DNA of 64,000 nucleotides from Phytophthora sp. 'mugwort' (taxonomy: Eukaryota > Oomycota > Peronosporomycetes > Peronosporales > Peronosporaceae): contig JAUCEF010000018.1 in NCBI GenBank assembly GCA_033558025.1, forward strand, positions 3,844,001 through 3,908,000. The letters are read 5' to 3'. How positions within the stretch are numbered: the stretch's first letter is position 1; each line of letters opens with the position of its first letter. Shown here piece by piece: positions 33,000 through 43,075 of the stretch. Under the pieces are notes generated by a model. The model was not told the DNA's origin. It ran no database searches and worked only from the letters and a program-made list of their open reading frames with translations. The translations under genes were made by a program, and so were the position numbers.

Positions 33000-34930
33000 T
33001 TTTTGGCTTCTAAAGATGACTAATTCTCTTTACTTCGTCAGGTCAGGCAGAGCATCGTCCGACACCAGAGCCACACTGCGCGTGGTCCATCGGCACCATC
33101 CGAGCAGTCATCACAACAATTACAGACAGCACATGCGAAACTGCTGTAGCGTGATTCAGTTGCACGCTCGGCCAAATCAATTCCCTCATCTTCAGCCACC
33201 ATGTCCCCCGTGAAATCAAATTCTCCATCGCTCAAGTGAGAAAGCATTGAACTGGATTTGCTGGACACTAGATCCACTATGCTGGGCTCATAGGCTCGCT
33301 CAGCACAGGGGTGGCCGGAATAGTTTAGAGCGCGGAACGGTTCTCCGTCGGAGTCCACAATCTAGAATCCGTTAGAACTGACGTTACTCGTAGCAATGCC
33401 GAAGGTATTGACCCGATCGATAGCGACACCAAACCCACTACGTCACGGCTCGTTTTATTCCAGTCAGCGTCCCTGTCATCACGGATACCGAAGGAGTGCC
33501 CTCCCCGGGCGTCCGTCTTCATGCGCTCTGTCGTCGGCGAACAGGTCGACTTCCACCTTCTGCTCTCGCTCCTCTGGGGTCTTAGCAATTCGAATTGAGT
33601 GGCCCGGAGTAATGCATTCCCTTCACTAGCACTCGAAACTCATTTCAACATCCGCGAAGATATGCCACGTTTTGTCCTGTAGGCACGCTTGATATCTCTC
33701 ATGGGCCCCTGCTGTTCTATCGACACGCGTTTCAATTCTTGGGCACATGATAGCTCGTGCGTGTGGTCCTTCGCTTGTAGAGACATCTCTCGGAATAGCT
33801 GTATGTGTCGATTGTAGCTAACGCAGCTTCTACTCCAACAGAAGCCATAGAATTTTGCGCGGCCATCCTGTTAAGAAGAAGCAGTGAACACCGAGGTGGG
33901 TTGCTGTATACTTTGTCGTCCCTCACACACGAAACCGTGGGCGGTTGGGTTGCTCGGGTCAAACCGGCTCCACAAATGGGTCCTGAAGGCGGGCCAAGTA
34001 CGCACCGTAGGCTACGGTGCGTAGCCCATTCTGTACCAAGCAAGTGGTACATCGAGTGAACAGTAAACACCAAACGTTGGTGCTTTGAGGCGTGCCAGGT
34101 GTCTCTTTTCACGGGAGCTTCAAAATTTACCATCATTCAGGGCGCTGCTACCACGCCTTCTGCACATAAGTTCCCCTGACCACGCCTTTTGTCATTTTCC
34201 CAATCCTTTAGGTGTGTTATGTACACATAAAGCTGCTGACCTGGCGGCTGTTTCATCCACGTGCACCGGCAAGAACTATGACGAAGCCAATCACACAGTC
34301 TACGCGATGCCGCCGAGTTGAGTTCAGAACCTACTGTCGTAATAGCTGCTATCGTAAACGCGGAGCATAAAGCGGATTGATCAAATATGAACCACCAAGT
34401 TTCAATGAATTTGAGTTCAAAATGTTTGCTTTGAAATATGTATGGCGTGTGCACACGAGCTACCAGGGACTTCGGTTGTGTTTACGAAGGTAACAGGTTA
34501 CAGAGCTCATGAAACGAGGAGGTGGTAGAGTTGCAATGGACTGTAAAGGTCGTGTGTCCATCATGGAATCCATACTCTTTTCGAGAATCATCCCTTGCGA
34601 TCTCCATGCTCAGATTCCGCATAGCCGTCTGCTTTACTGCTACAACGAGAAGCAACATCTTTCTCACGCACGGCTTCAAGGCTTGCCATGGATAATAGTT
34701 GTTTTACCCTCCTAAGTGATTCGAACTTCGAACGGTGGGCGATATAGCACAGCCCGGTGCCCGCTCCCTGAATCGCTCTCTGCCGAGCCAGATGCAGGCA
34801 AAGGTGAGTCGAATGCTGTCAAGAACAGCCCAAGTATCGGCAAATCTCTAAAAGGTGCTCTCGTCTGTGGTACTTGAGCCGCTCGTCCACACTTTAGACC
34901 CGCAGGCTGTTAGCGTGGTGTCGAATCGAA
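33000..34930. other. No recognisable gene; repeats
   Basis: Frames at 33325-33588 and 33732-34136 (minus) lack recognisable motifs. A palindrome TACGCACCGTAGGCTACGGTGCGTA lies near 33999-34023. 34149-34198 repeats, inverted, sequence at 29654-29727. Confidence 0.45.
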
Positions 34931-34933
34931 CTC

Positions 34934-34947
34934 GCTCACTTTCGTTT
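34934..34947 (+). promoter_or_regulatory. Initiator-like core promoter element
   Basis: GCTCACTTTCGTTT lies 23-36 bases before the ATG at 34970. Oomycete genes often start transcription at an Inr of the form TCA(T/C)T(T/C)(T/C) within a GCTCATT-type context, close to the ATG; this matches TCACTTT. The Old Yellow Enzyme gene has the same GCTCACTTT(T)CG upstream. Confidence 0.5.
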
Positions 34948-34969
34948 AGTTTCGCGTAAGTCTGTCGTC

Positions 34970-36703
34970 ATGAGCCTAGAAGAAGGTATCGCCAAGCAGC
35001 CTGTGCGTGAGTCACGGCGCCACCGCCACCCATGGGCGTCTTGTCGTCTAGTGGTGATCGCCGCCGTCGGCGCCCTGCTCGTAGTAACTCAACTCACTGA
35101 CTACACTCACCACTTCCATGCCCACATCGCCAAGCACCGTATTCTGCGGAACCTGCAGGAACAACCGGCACTTCGTCTCACGTTTGAGCTCAAGCGCAAG
35201 GCCATGTACGTTCATGGTGCCTCGACATTCGACATAGTTGCTGTCCCGGCACCAAGACGCTCGGCTGACGACAAAAGCATGGTATACAACGGAATGGCGT
35301 CGTTCGAGAAGGACGGCCACACGCACGAGTACTCTCTCGTGGATGGGACGACCTATTACACAAGTCGTCCGAATGGATTCCCACCATCGGAAGCTCAGTC
35401 GGGATGTCTTCCAGCGGGCTCGGTTCCCCCTATCGAGAGCGTGCTGAATGCCATTCATGGTGCGACTACCGCTACCAGGTCTGGTGCTACGAACGACAAG
35501 TGTCCCACCGGTTCCGTTATGGTATTTCAGTTTGCTGGTGAAGACTTCGTCTTGTGCTCGCGTCAATCGAGCACGTCGTGGCTTCAAGACGACGGGTTCC
35601 AGATCTTCGGTAAGCACGTGAACGTTGGTGTCAAGTACGAGCAAACTGCGCCGGTTATTGTGGCCCCGCGTGTGTCAACAGACTCGTTAGCCTCGTGTGG
35701 AAAGGTGCCGTTTGGAGACCGTATCACGCCGTCACTGCCGTCAATGTTGACTCGCTCTTTTTCCGAGTGGGGCCACCGTGCTCTTCTTGCCGAAGAAGCC
35801 GAGGGTCTGTTTGGCAGTGTTTGGGACCTCATCACGGATAACACTTGCGGCTGCAAGGGCGCTCAGCGAGCGTGCGTATTCGTCGCAGGGCTAAGCTCGT
35901 ACAAGGATCATGGACTGACGGAGGACGATCCGGAAGGCTACTTTGGAGGCGAGATTGGCGATCACTCTCCGTGCTGCTCGAGCAGGAAGTTCATTACTTT
36001 GGCAACGAAGGAAAACTCGTGGAATGACCCAGTTTTCCAGCAACGGCTCGTCGGCCTAGTTGTACAAGTGAGCGGTACGAGTGATCCAGCGACGGGAACC
36101 ATTAAGGACACGATCTACGTGGGTCACTCGATGGCAAACCTCATTCTGGCTGGTGCCATCGCAAACGGTAAAGCTACTCTTGACCCGTCATCGACTTGGG
36201 TCGCTGCAAGTGCCCCCATGGAAGGCAGCATGGGCTCCAACTACATTCAAGAATCGTGCAACGGAAAAAAAAGTGGCTTTGTTGCCAGTGTCATTGAGCT
36301 ATTAGGCAACTGTCCTGCAAACACTGGCGAGATGTCTCTTGCCTACCAGGGCACTGACTTATCGCCGCAGCCGATGAATGATGCTTACGCTGCCGCTCAA
36401 GCTGCTTACGCTGCTAATGTGGACGCCGTCATGTGTAGCAACAGCTATGTGGGCTTGGTAACGGTTAAGGCAGCGATCTATGCGCTGGCTGGTGAGGTTT
36501 TGCCCCACCACTCGTCTGAGAACGATGGTATCGTGGAATATGCCAGCTGCGCCATGGGGTTCCCTCTTGACACCTTCGGCAACTCGTACGAAAGTGTACA
36601 CTACGTGACAAAGCTAAATCACGTGGATATGTCTTTCCGGAACGGCGATGGCGTCTTTAGCGATTCCAAGAAGCCATTGAAGTGGTTTGAATGCCTCCTG
36701 TAA
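34970..36703 (+). CDS. alpha/beta-hydrolase-like membrane-anchored or secreted protein, copy 1
   Basis: An intact 577-residue intronless gene. Residues 27-42 are hydrophobic after a basic N-terminus (signal anchor or signal peptide), so the rest is likely outside the cytoplasm; paired Cys motifs (TCGCKGAQRAC, SPCCSSRK) fit disulfides. A nucleophile-elbow-like YVGHSMAN places Ser at residue 387, NDGIVEYASC gives Asp 519, and KLNHVDMSF gives His 551, a Ser-Asp-His order as in lipases and esterases. The canonical G-x-S-x-G has Ala at its last position. Copy 2 downstream shares the core layout, including PHHSS and the C-terminal KPLKWFECLL. Function is inferred as a secreted lipase/esterase-like hydrolase; substrate unknown. 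An RILR at residues 57-60 after the hydrophobic segment resembles RxLR but is not followed by EER. The ATG at 34970 is chosen because an Inr-like element lies just upstream. Confidence 0.85.
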   Translation: MSLEEGIAKQPVRESRRHRHPWASCRLVVIAAVGALLVVTQLTDYTHHFHAHIAKHRILRNLQEQPALRLTFELKRKAMYVHGASTFDIVAVPAPRRSADDKSMVYNGMASFEKDGHTHEYSLVDGTTYYTSRPNGFPPSEAQSGCLPAGSVPPIESVLNAIHGATTATRSGATNDKCPTGSVMVFQFAGEDFVLCSRQSSTSWLQDDGFQIFGKHVNVGVKYEQTAPVIVAPRVSTDSLASCGKVPFGDRITPSLPSMLTRSFSEWGHRALLAEEAEGLFGSVWDLITDNTCGCKGAQRACVFVAGLSSYKDHGLTEDDPEGYFGGEIGDHSPCCSSRKFITLATKENSWNDPVFQQRLVGLVVQVSGTSDPATGTIKDTIYVGHSMANLILAGAIANGKATLDPSSTWVAASAPMEGSMGSNYIQESCNGKKSGFVASVIELLGNCPANTGEMSLAYQGTDLSPQPMNDAYAAAQAAYAANVDAVMCSNSYVGLVTVKAAIYALAGEVLPHHSSENDGIVEYASCAMGFPLDTFGNSYESVHYVTKLNHVDMSFRNGDGVFSDSKKPLKWFECLL

Positions 36704-38458
36704 GTGACAGCGTGGTAGAATATTCCAGTCAGGTGGGTACCAGTCGTGGTAGTACAAAATTTTGTTGGATTGAAGGTAATGTCGAATTTGTGGTGAGTAG
36801 AGCATTGTGCGTTCTGTCTTCGGGTCATTTTGCCAGCTACTTTTGCCGGCAAATTGACCCGAAGCAATGCAGTCATAATTTAGGTCTTAGGAAAAGAAAA
36901 TTTCGACCGTACTAAGTGACGGGAAAGCCCGTAGATCGACGACAGCATACGCTCGTCTTGACCCCGCATGAGCACACAGAGTCATCTCCAGCATCACCTT
37001 CATCTTCACAAAGACGACGACTTCCTCCCTCCAAGCTAGACAGTTACGTTATTGATGACAATACTGAATTAACACTGCGACAAGACGATGTGCTTTGTGC
37101 TTCTGGGTGCAGAGCGCTCACACTTATTTAGGTCGGAACTACAATAACAATCGGCAAGCTGTCGTGGAACAAGGAATATGAGTTTAGATCCGCTAGATCA
37201 CTTTGTGCTGCATTTCGGCGTCTGAGATGCAAGGCGCTCCGAAGTTATGGATCCAATAGATGTACATGTGCTTGGAAGTTCACACGCCTGTAGTGCGTGT
37301 AACGTAGTATTACCCGAGCTAAGATTGATGCGTCTACGCTGACGCCGAGCGATATGACGGACGGGGCAAACAACGAGTTCGTGTGGAAGAATGTCGGCGA
37401 AAGTCCGATTCCTAGAGATTAAACATGACCCCACGAGCTGCATTGGCACGAGATACGCACAATACTATACAAGTATCGAATGAATTCACGTTGGCAAACA
37501 TACATGTAGCTGAATTCAGGGCCTTAAATTGTACGATACGTATTTGTGCCCACTAACCAATGCTCTTGTAGCGAGTGGTAAACGTCCTTTGTGAGTACCA
37601 CACGCGTAAGCATGAATCTCCCAGATCTGGTCGTCTTGTGGATGTTATCCAAAGTAGCAGACGGCATGAGACCTTGCTCGATTTACCAGTCACCCTGTAC
37701 CAGAACACGAGCTCTGTGTGCGAATGCAATTCAATGATACTCCATCCAAGCGCATGCCCCACTATCAGAAGTATTTGATTTTGTCGTCGAAAATTGCTCT
37801 CGCCACGAGGTTGGTTAAATATTAATTTTACTTAACAGGAGACAATGGTCGAATTCTCAAGATAAAAGAGCTCGTATTCTGTTAATATTGTCTAGGAAGT
37901 CGAGGTTCGACGACGAAACGTAGCCACGCTCGCCATCGTGGCCATCCGATGTATCGTGAGTAATTGGGCGTAGCAGTGCAACGAAGCACCAGGCGCCCTT
38001 CGTGTATCCACTCACGCGTTTATGCTTACAGATCAGCATGGACTCCATGATGCCATCATTGATGAGGCCAAGCTAGTAGCTACCCATGCAGTACCACTGG
38101 CATTGCCAGCGTCAGAGTCTCATGGACAAACTTCCAAAATGATGATATTTCGGGCATCGTGACTGTGTTTTTAAGGGGCTCAAGTGAATTTACATGTAGT
38201 TATTGACTGCAACAGGACAGTAGCCGTTGCACAGCAGTGTTTGTTGTTGCAGTTGAACCAGTCGTGTCCCTTTTTCTTGACTGTCAGCGCTGTTCGGTCA
38301 GACGCTGCGGGATCAGAAGCAGTATTTGTCTTGAACCTGCGGCGTACGCCACTCCGGCGGATCCTCCGGTGCCTGGCAACGATGATCCAGCCCTCTATGC
38401 ATTTCATTCCTCAATTCGAACACTCGATATAACTTGTTCTCACGTTAGGCTGCTCGAG
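36704..38458. other. Intergenic between hydrolase copies 1 and 2
   Basis: No gene seen. A hairpin with 17-bp arms (one mismatch) and a 13-base loop lies at 36818-36864 (CTTCGGGTCATTTTGCC...), 115-160 bases after the copy 1 stop codon. Short frames at 37198-37449 and 37553-37778 show no motif. Confidence 0.55.
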
Positions 38459-40088
38459 ATGGTTGGTCCACGCACTTTTGCCACGATGGCGACGGCACTT
38501 ACGCTTCTAGCGGGTTTCGACGCCACCACGGCAACATCTCCACTGCAGTCGATCAAGCTTGGCTTTAACGTGCATCGATCCACCATGGCGATCTATGGCT
38601 CCACATCCTTTGATGTCTATGTCAAACCCGTCGTCAACGGCAGCAAAGTCACTTTCGACGGCAAGGCCACGTTTGAGCAGGACGGTGTCACTCACAACTT
38701 CTACCTCATCGACAACGCGCCCTACCACGAGGTAGTCAACGCGTCGATAATGTGCCTCCCTGTCGACAACGTGCCGAGTGTGTCCGATATTGTCGAAGCC
38801 ATAACGTCTGCTAGCCCCGTCTCCAGCGTCAACACGGAGCAAGACATTTCGTGCAACACTGGCACCTGGCGCAGCGCCACCTTTGCCGGTGAACCGTATG
38901 TGTTGTGCACTGGAGCCGATGCGAACGACGGCAACTTCGTTGTGTATGGGGAGGACCTTAGTGTCTCGTTCGAGTACTTGTCAGAGGACGTGACTATTAC
39001 CAAGCCCTCGAATGCTCCCACTGACTGCGAAAAGGTGACGAACGGCTCCGCGGAGCTGTCATCGCTGGGTCAGCTTTACGGCATTACACTGAAGAGTTCA
39101 CATCGTGCTCTTAAGGCAGAGACCGGCGCTGCTCACCTCGCCAGCTCCACGTGTGCGTGTCAGGGAACACCTCGTCCGTGCCTCTTTTTCCACGGCATGG
39201 ACATCGCGGCAGACGGAGGAATTGTCGATGAATATTCCTTCTTCGGCAACATCAAGAAGCACGCCCCATGCTGCTCTTCCTTCCACTTTGCTGTTCTGAA
39301 CACTGTGGACAACGCGTGGTATGACGACACACTTCAGCAGAAAGCTTGCGATGCAGCCATTCAGGTGACAACGGGCAGGGCGGGCAGCGGATTGACAGAG
39401 ATCAACAACTTAATTGTCGTGGCTCATTCCATGGGAAACAACATGTTCTCTGGCGCTTTGGCGACGGGAAAGTGTTCAATTGGTCGCAATGTTGACTGGG
39501 TTGCGCTTAGTGGGCCTATGAAGGGGAGCATGGGATCCGACTTCCTGTACCAAATTTGTGGAGTTGACGGTAACGCAGACACCATCTTGTCCAAGTTGGG
39601 TGGTCTGATTGGTCAATGCCCAGGGACGACTACTCGCCGCTCACTCGTGTACGACGGCGGTGCCTACTGCGATGCTAAGTGCTCGCTTCGATACGCTGCT
39701 GCACGTGCCATGCACAAGAAATATGTGACTGCTGGTATCTGTGGCACGACTTACAACGGACTGCTGTCGAAAGAGTACACTGGATTGCTTGCTGGTGGGC
39801 TGCTTATCCCGCACCACTCGTCCAAGAACGACGGCATTGTAAGTGTAGTGACAACTTTTGTTTCAAATGCGGTAAGAAACTCTAACCGTCACGTGTATTG
39901 TTGTGCTGTATGTTCAGGTTGAGTTCCAGAGTTGTGTTGGCGATTTGGACGCGTCCAAGTTCGACACTACGTACGCCAGCACTTGGTACGCTGCGAAGCT
40001 GAATCACGCGGACACGACGTTCCACGACGGCGACGGACTGTTCAGCAGTGCTCAGAAGCCCTTGAAGTGGTTCGAATGTTTGCTGTAG
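38459..40088 (+). CDS. alpha/beta-hydrolase-like secreted protein, copy 2 (one intron)
   Basis: Exon 1 38459-38838 continues to 39838; intron 39839-39917 (GTAAGT...TTCAG); exon 2 39918-40088; 516 residues. The ATG at 38459 gives a classic signal peptide (MVGPRTFATMATALTLLAGF); an upstream in-frame extension to 38237 lacks such a signal and is rejected. Ser 324 lies in VVAHSMGNNMF, Asp 458 in PHHSSKNDGI, His 490 in KLNHADTTF; the protein ends KPLKWFECLL like copy 1. The first Gly of G-x-S-x-G is Ala here. The intron splits the protein just after the catalytic Asp, a position where copy 1 has none. Cys motifs CACQGTPRPC and APCCSS match copy 1. Tandem location and shared motifs show a local duplication; predicted role is an extracellular hydrolase with unknown substrate. 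Confidence 0.85.
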
Positions 40089-40956
40089 TGGGCCCAATGA
40101 GTTATGATACTTTTACAGTGAGTCAAAAGACTGGGGATAAATAATGTAACTAGTTTTTTTACAATGAAATTTGCTGTTTTCTGGGTTTCATAAATTCTGG
40201 TCTCACAGATCGTGGGTGTGTGGCAGCCTAAGGCTGCAAGGTCCACAACTACAGTGGAAAACTACCGTAAGCCGCTGGACCAGAGCATGCTGCTAAACAT
40301 TTGCCGTTCTTGAAGCAAGACTTAGTGGTAAACAATCCACAGGCAGCCTAATCGGGTAGCAGATTCCTGGCAATGTATAGCAAGCCATCAACCCGAGGAT
40401 ATCAAACCACAAGGATCGAAATTCAAGACAGGCAGGGACACTGCTCGGAACAATGTATCCATCCACGTACCGGTATCAAGATAATCCGCCGCTGATGATG
40501 CGAACGAGCATCATGGCAATCCTATGTGGATCCACCCTGAGTGAGTAATATGTACAGACATCGACGGATGTATCCAAATCTTGTCCTTCTTTGCACACAG
40601 CCAAGGAACAGAGCATGTCCATTTGTCTTAGGAACCTGTGACCGGCTTTATATCTGACACTGTCAAAAAAAACTCAAAACAATCCAACATTAAGAGAAAA
40701 GCGATTGTAGAAACACATATCTTCATATCCTTGCTTAGTTGAAGTGATCACATTAAACGAGTATTGTGACCGGCGTCTGCTTCGCGTTGGCCGTGGTGAT
40801 GACAGACGTTATGTTATCATTGATAACTTATCAGGGGCTTTACCGCGTGCAGCATGAGCTCGCCAGGATGACCGACACTAGACACACGAGGCCTGACTCC
40901 ATCATCCAATCACACACGACTCGACTTCTCCCCCACCAGACATTCGCCTGTGAACT
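40089..40956. other. Intergenic between copy 2 and the decayed copy 3
   Basis: No gene or repeat recognised. Confidence 0.55.
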
Positions 40957-40965
40957 ATGAAGGCA

Positions 40966-41004
40966 GCACGCACCCTCGCTGCAAGTTGCAGCGAGGGTGC
41001 GTGC
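40966..41004. repeat. 19-bp perfect palindrome with 1-base centre
   Basis: GCACGCACCCTCGCTGCAA, one G, then its exact reverse complement. It lies inside the signal-peptide codons of copy 3; removing the second arm restores a signal peptide reading like that of copy 2, so the second arm looks like a templated inverted insertion. Confidence 0.9.
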
Positions 41005-41559
41005 AACCGCGTCGGCCCTCACCACCTTGGATACCGTCGCTGCGTCGTCGTCACTGTCTTCGGCCAAGCTCGGGTTCAAGATCCAGCGGTCCACCATGGA
41101 GGTTTACGGCACCTCCAACTTCAGTCAAACCAGTGCTCAGCGTCGCCAACGTCACGTTCGACGGCAATGTGACCTTTAAACAGGACGGCACCACACACAA
41201 CTTCTACATCATGGAGCTTACCCGTATCACAAGGTGATCGATACTACCGTTAATTCCACTACGTGTTTGCTTACAGGATATCTCCTGTAACAATGGCACC
41301 AGGCTTAGCACAACCTTAATTGCTTAATCTTATGTGCTGTATACGGGCGCTGCCGCTCAAGATGGCAACGTTACGGTGCACGGCGAGGATCTGACGAACG
41401 CCCCCAGCGACTGCATCGCTGTGGCGGACGGTTCAGTGGCGTTGTCTTCTCTTGGCCAGATCTATGGTATCACGCTGTTGAGTTCGCATCGCACACTCAA
41501 GGAAGATGCTAGAGCTGCACATTTTCCTAGATCCAGCTGCACTTGTCAGGGCACAGCCC

Positions 41560-42300
41560 CTGGGGGGGTCTGGGGGGCTAAGTGACCTCGTTCTTTCTGT
41601 ATCTGCCCAGCATGCCACTTTCTAACTCATGGCAATTGTCCGCTCTTCTGTTTGCCAGGACAACGCCGAGATCGAGCGCTCTGTGCTCTCGCAGGAGGTA
41701 CCAAACTTGACTCCCCCATTTGCTATCATAGGATTCACCGAGCGCTTCCATAGTTGCTGACAGGCTCTTGATGTCTGTGCGATATTTTTGGATGCCGCTG
41801 ATGGAAGGTGGAGGCGCTGCGAACCGGCTGGGGTTGCGCCAAGTGGACGTGTCCAAGGAATGCGGCGTGAACGCCAGTATGCTGTCCCAATGGATGCTGG
41901 GCAGGTACAAGTACAATGTTGGCCGTGTATGTGGCTGAAATTTCGGGGATTGAAGCATGTGCAAATACATTAAATCATGCAACAACAGGAAGCTGACGGC
42001 TGTGTCGTTGTGGCTTTGCATGATGCAGATTAACGGACTGATGGAGTCGTGGCTCATTCGTCGGCGAGGAGGGAAACCGATGGACAAGGGCATGATGTGT
42101 ACGATTATGAACAATTTACTACGGTGCGAATTGTTGCTTGAAGCTAACAGAATGTTCCGGTGCAGTGTTCAGCTCGACCGCTAGCTCGCCAAAACTGAAA
42201 CGAAGATTGGATATAGCTTCGCTATCCTCAGCACGGTGGACTATGAATCGTACATGACACTGCAAGCCAGATGGCTTCCAATACAGCCATGAATGTCAGC
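41560..42300. other. Foreign insert in hydrolase copy 3
   Basis: Between recognisable pieces of the hydrolase pseudogene lie about 740 bases that match neither paralogue. A plus frame includes LRQVDVSKECGVNASMLSQW followed by MLGRYKYN, which resembles a helix-turn-helix (xxVxxxxGxxxxxLSxWLxGKY). A long minus frame (41578-42114) covers the same DNA. No inverted repeats or target duplication were found, so whether it is a transposon or a gene fragment is open. Confidence 0.4.
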
Positions 42301-43075
42301 ACGGGCACGACTGATGGTGACGCGACTGAGATTGATTATTGTGACTCACTCGATGGGAAACAACATGCTCGCGGGGTGCTTTGGTCACTGATAAGTGCTT
42401 GATTGGCAGTAACGTGGACGGGGTGGCTCTGATGAAAAGCAGCATGGGGTTTGAACTTCCTTCACGATAGCGGTAGCATGTTTCAGAACATTTTGGCATC
42501 TCGGTGGAATTGTCGGCCAATGTCCTGGCACCACTACTCGTCGGTCACTCGTGTACGATGGGGGTGACTACTGCGATGACGAATGTTCTGCTCGGTATGT
42601 GGCCGTACGAGCTGTTCATGAGATGTACGTGACTGCTAGTATGTGTGGCACGACGAGCTCTGGATTGCTCTCCAGCGAGTACTGGGACTGCTAGCGGGTG
42701 GGCTGTTCATTCCGCACCACTCGTGAGTCCTTGCAGAGCTTGTTCTTTGGTGGATGTCGAAATACTAACAAGTTTTTTTACTTCCGTTTGTTATGGGGAA
42801 TCGTAGGTGGAGTTCTAGAGCTGCGTCGGGAACTTGGACCCGTCAAGATTCAAGAGCACATACTCAACCCACGTGGTACGCTGTTGCTCTGAACAACGCT
42901 GACACGACGTTCCACAATGCTGAAGATCTTTTCAGCACCGCCAAGAAATCTCTGAAGTGGTTTGAGTGCGTGTTGCAGCAAAAAGGCCGCAAAGCAGAGG
43001 TGATGAACGTCGGCGGACTGGATAAAATGCCGTAAAATTTGAATAACAAGTGTTCAATGCATTCCGAAGTACCAG

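Larger units (their letters stand above)
40957..43035 (+). pseudogene. alpha/beta-hydrolase-like protein, copy 3 (decayed)
   Basis: Start MKAARTLAA at 40957 is immediately broken by an inverted duplication (40966-41004). Then, in shifting frames: SAKLGFKIQRSTMEVYGTSN, VANVTFDGNVTFKQDGTTHN (about 41135-41200), APSDCIAVADGSVALSSLGQ and IYGITLLSSHRTLKEDARAA (41400-41520), a foreign stretch 41560-42300, VTHSMGNNML (about 42340), GLFIPHHS (about 42700), and ALNNADTTFHNAEDLFSTAK with KSLKWFECVL (42885-42970). The catalytic Asp segment (SKNDGIV) is missing and the His motif LNHAD reads LNNAD, so even the best-kept parts lack two of three active-site residues. The copy is closer to copy 2 than to copy 1. 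Confidence 0.8.

Noticed and set aside
35048..35644. 198-codon minus frame opposite hydrolase copy 1
   Set aside because: Lies wholly within the conserved hydrolase gene and shows no motif.
38237..38458. N-terminal extension of hydrolase copy 2
   Set aside because: The downstream Met at 38459 starts a clear signal peptide; the extension has no matching part in copy 1 or copy 3.
41578..42114. 178-codon minus frame inside hydrolase copy 3
   Set aside because: No recognisable motif; the plus strand of the same DNA has a helix-turn-helix-like segment, so the minus frame is more likely a shadow.
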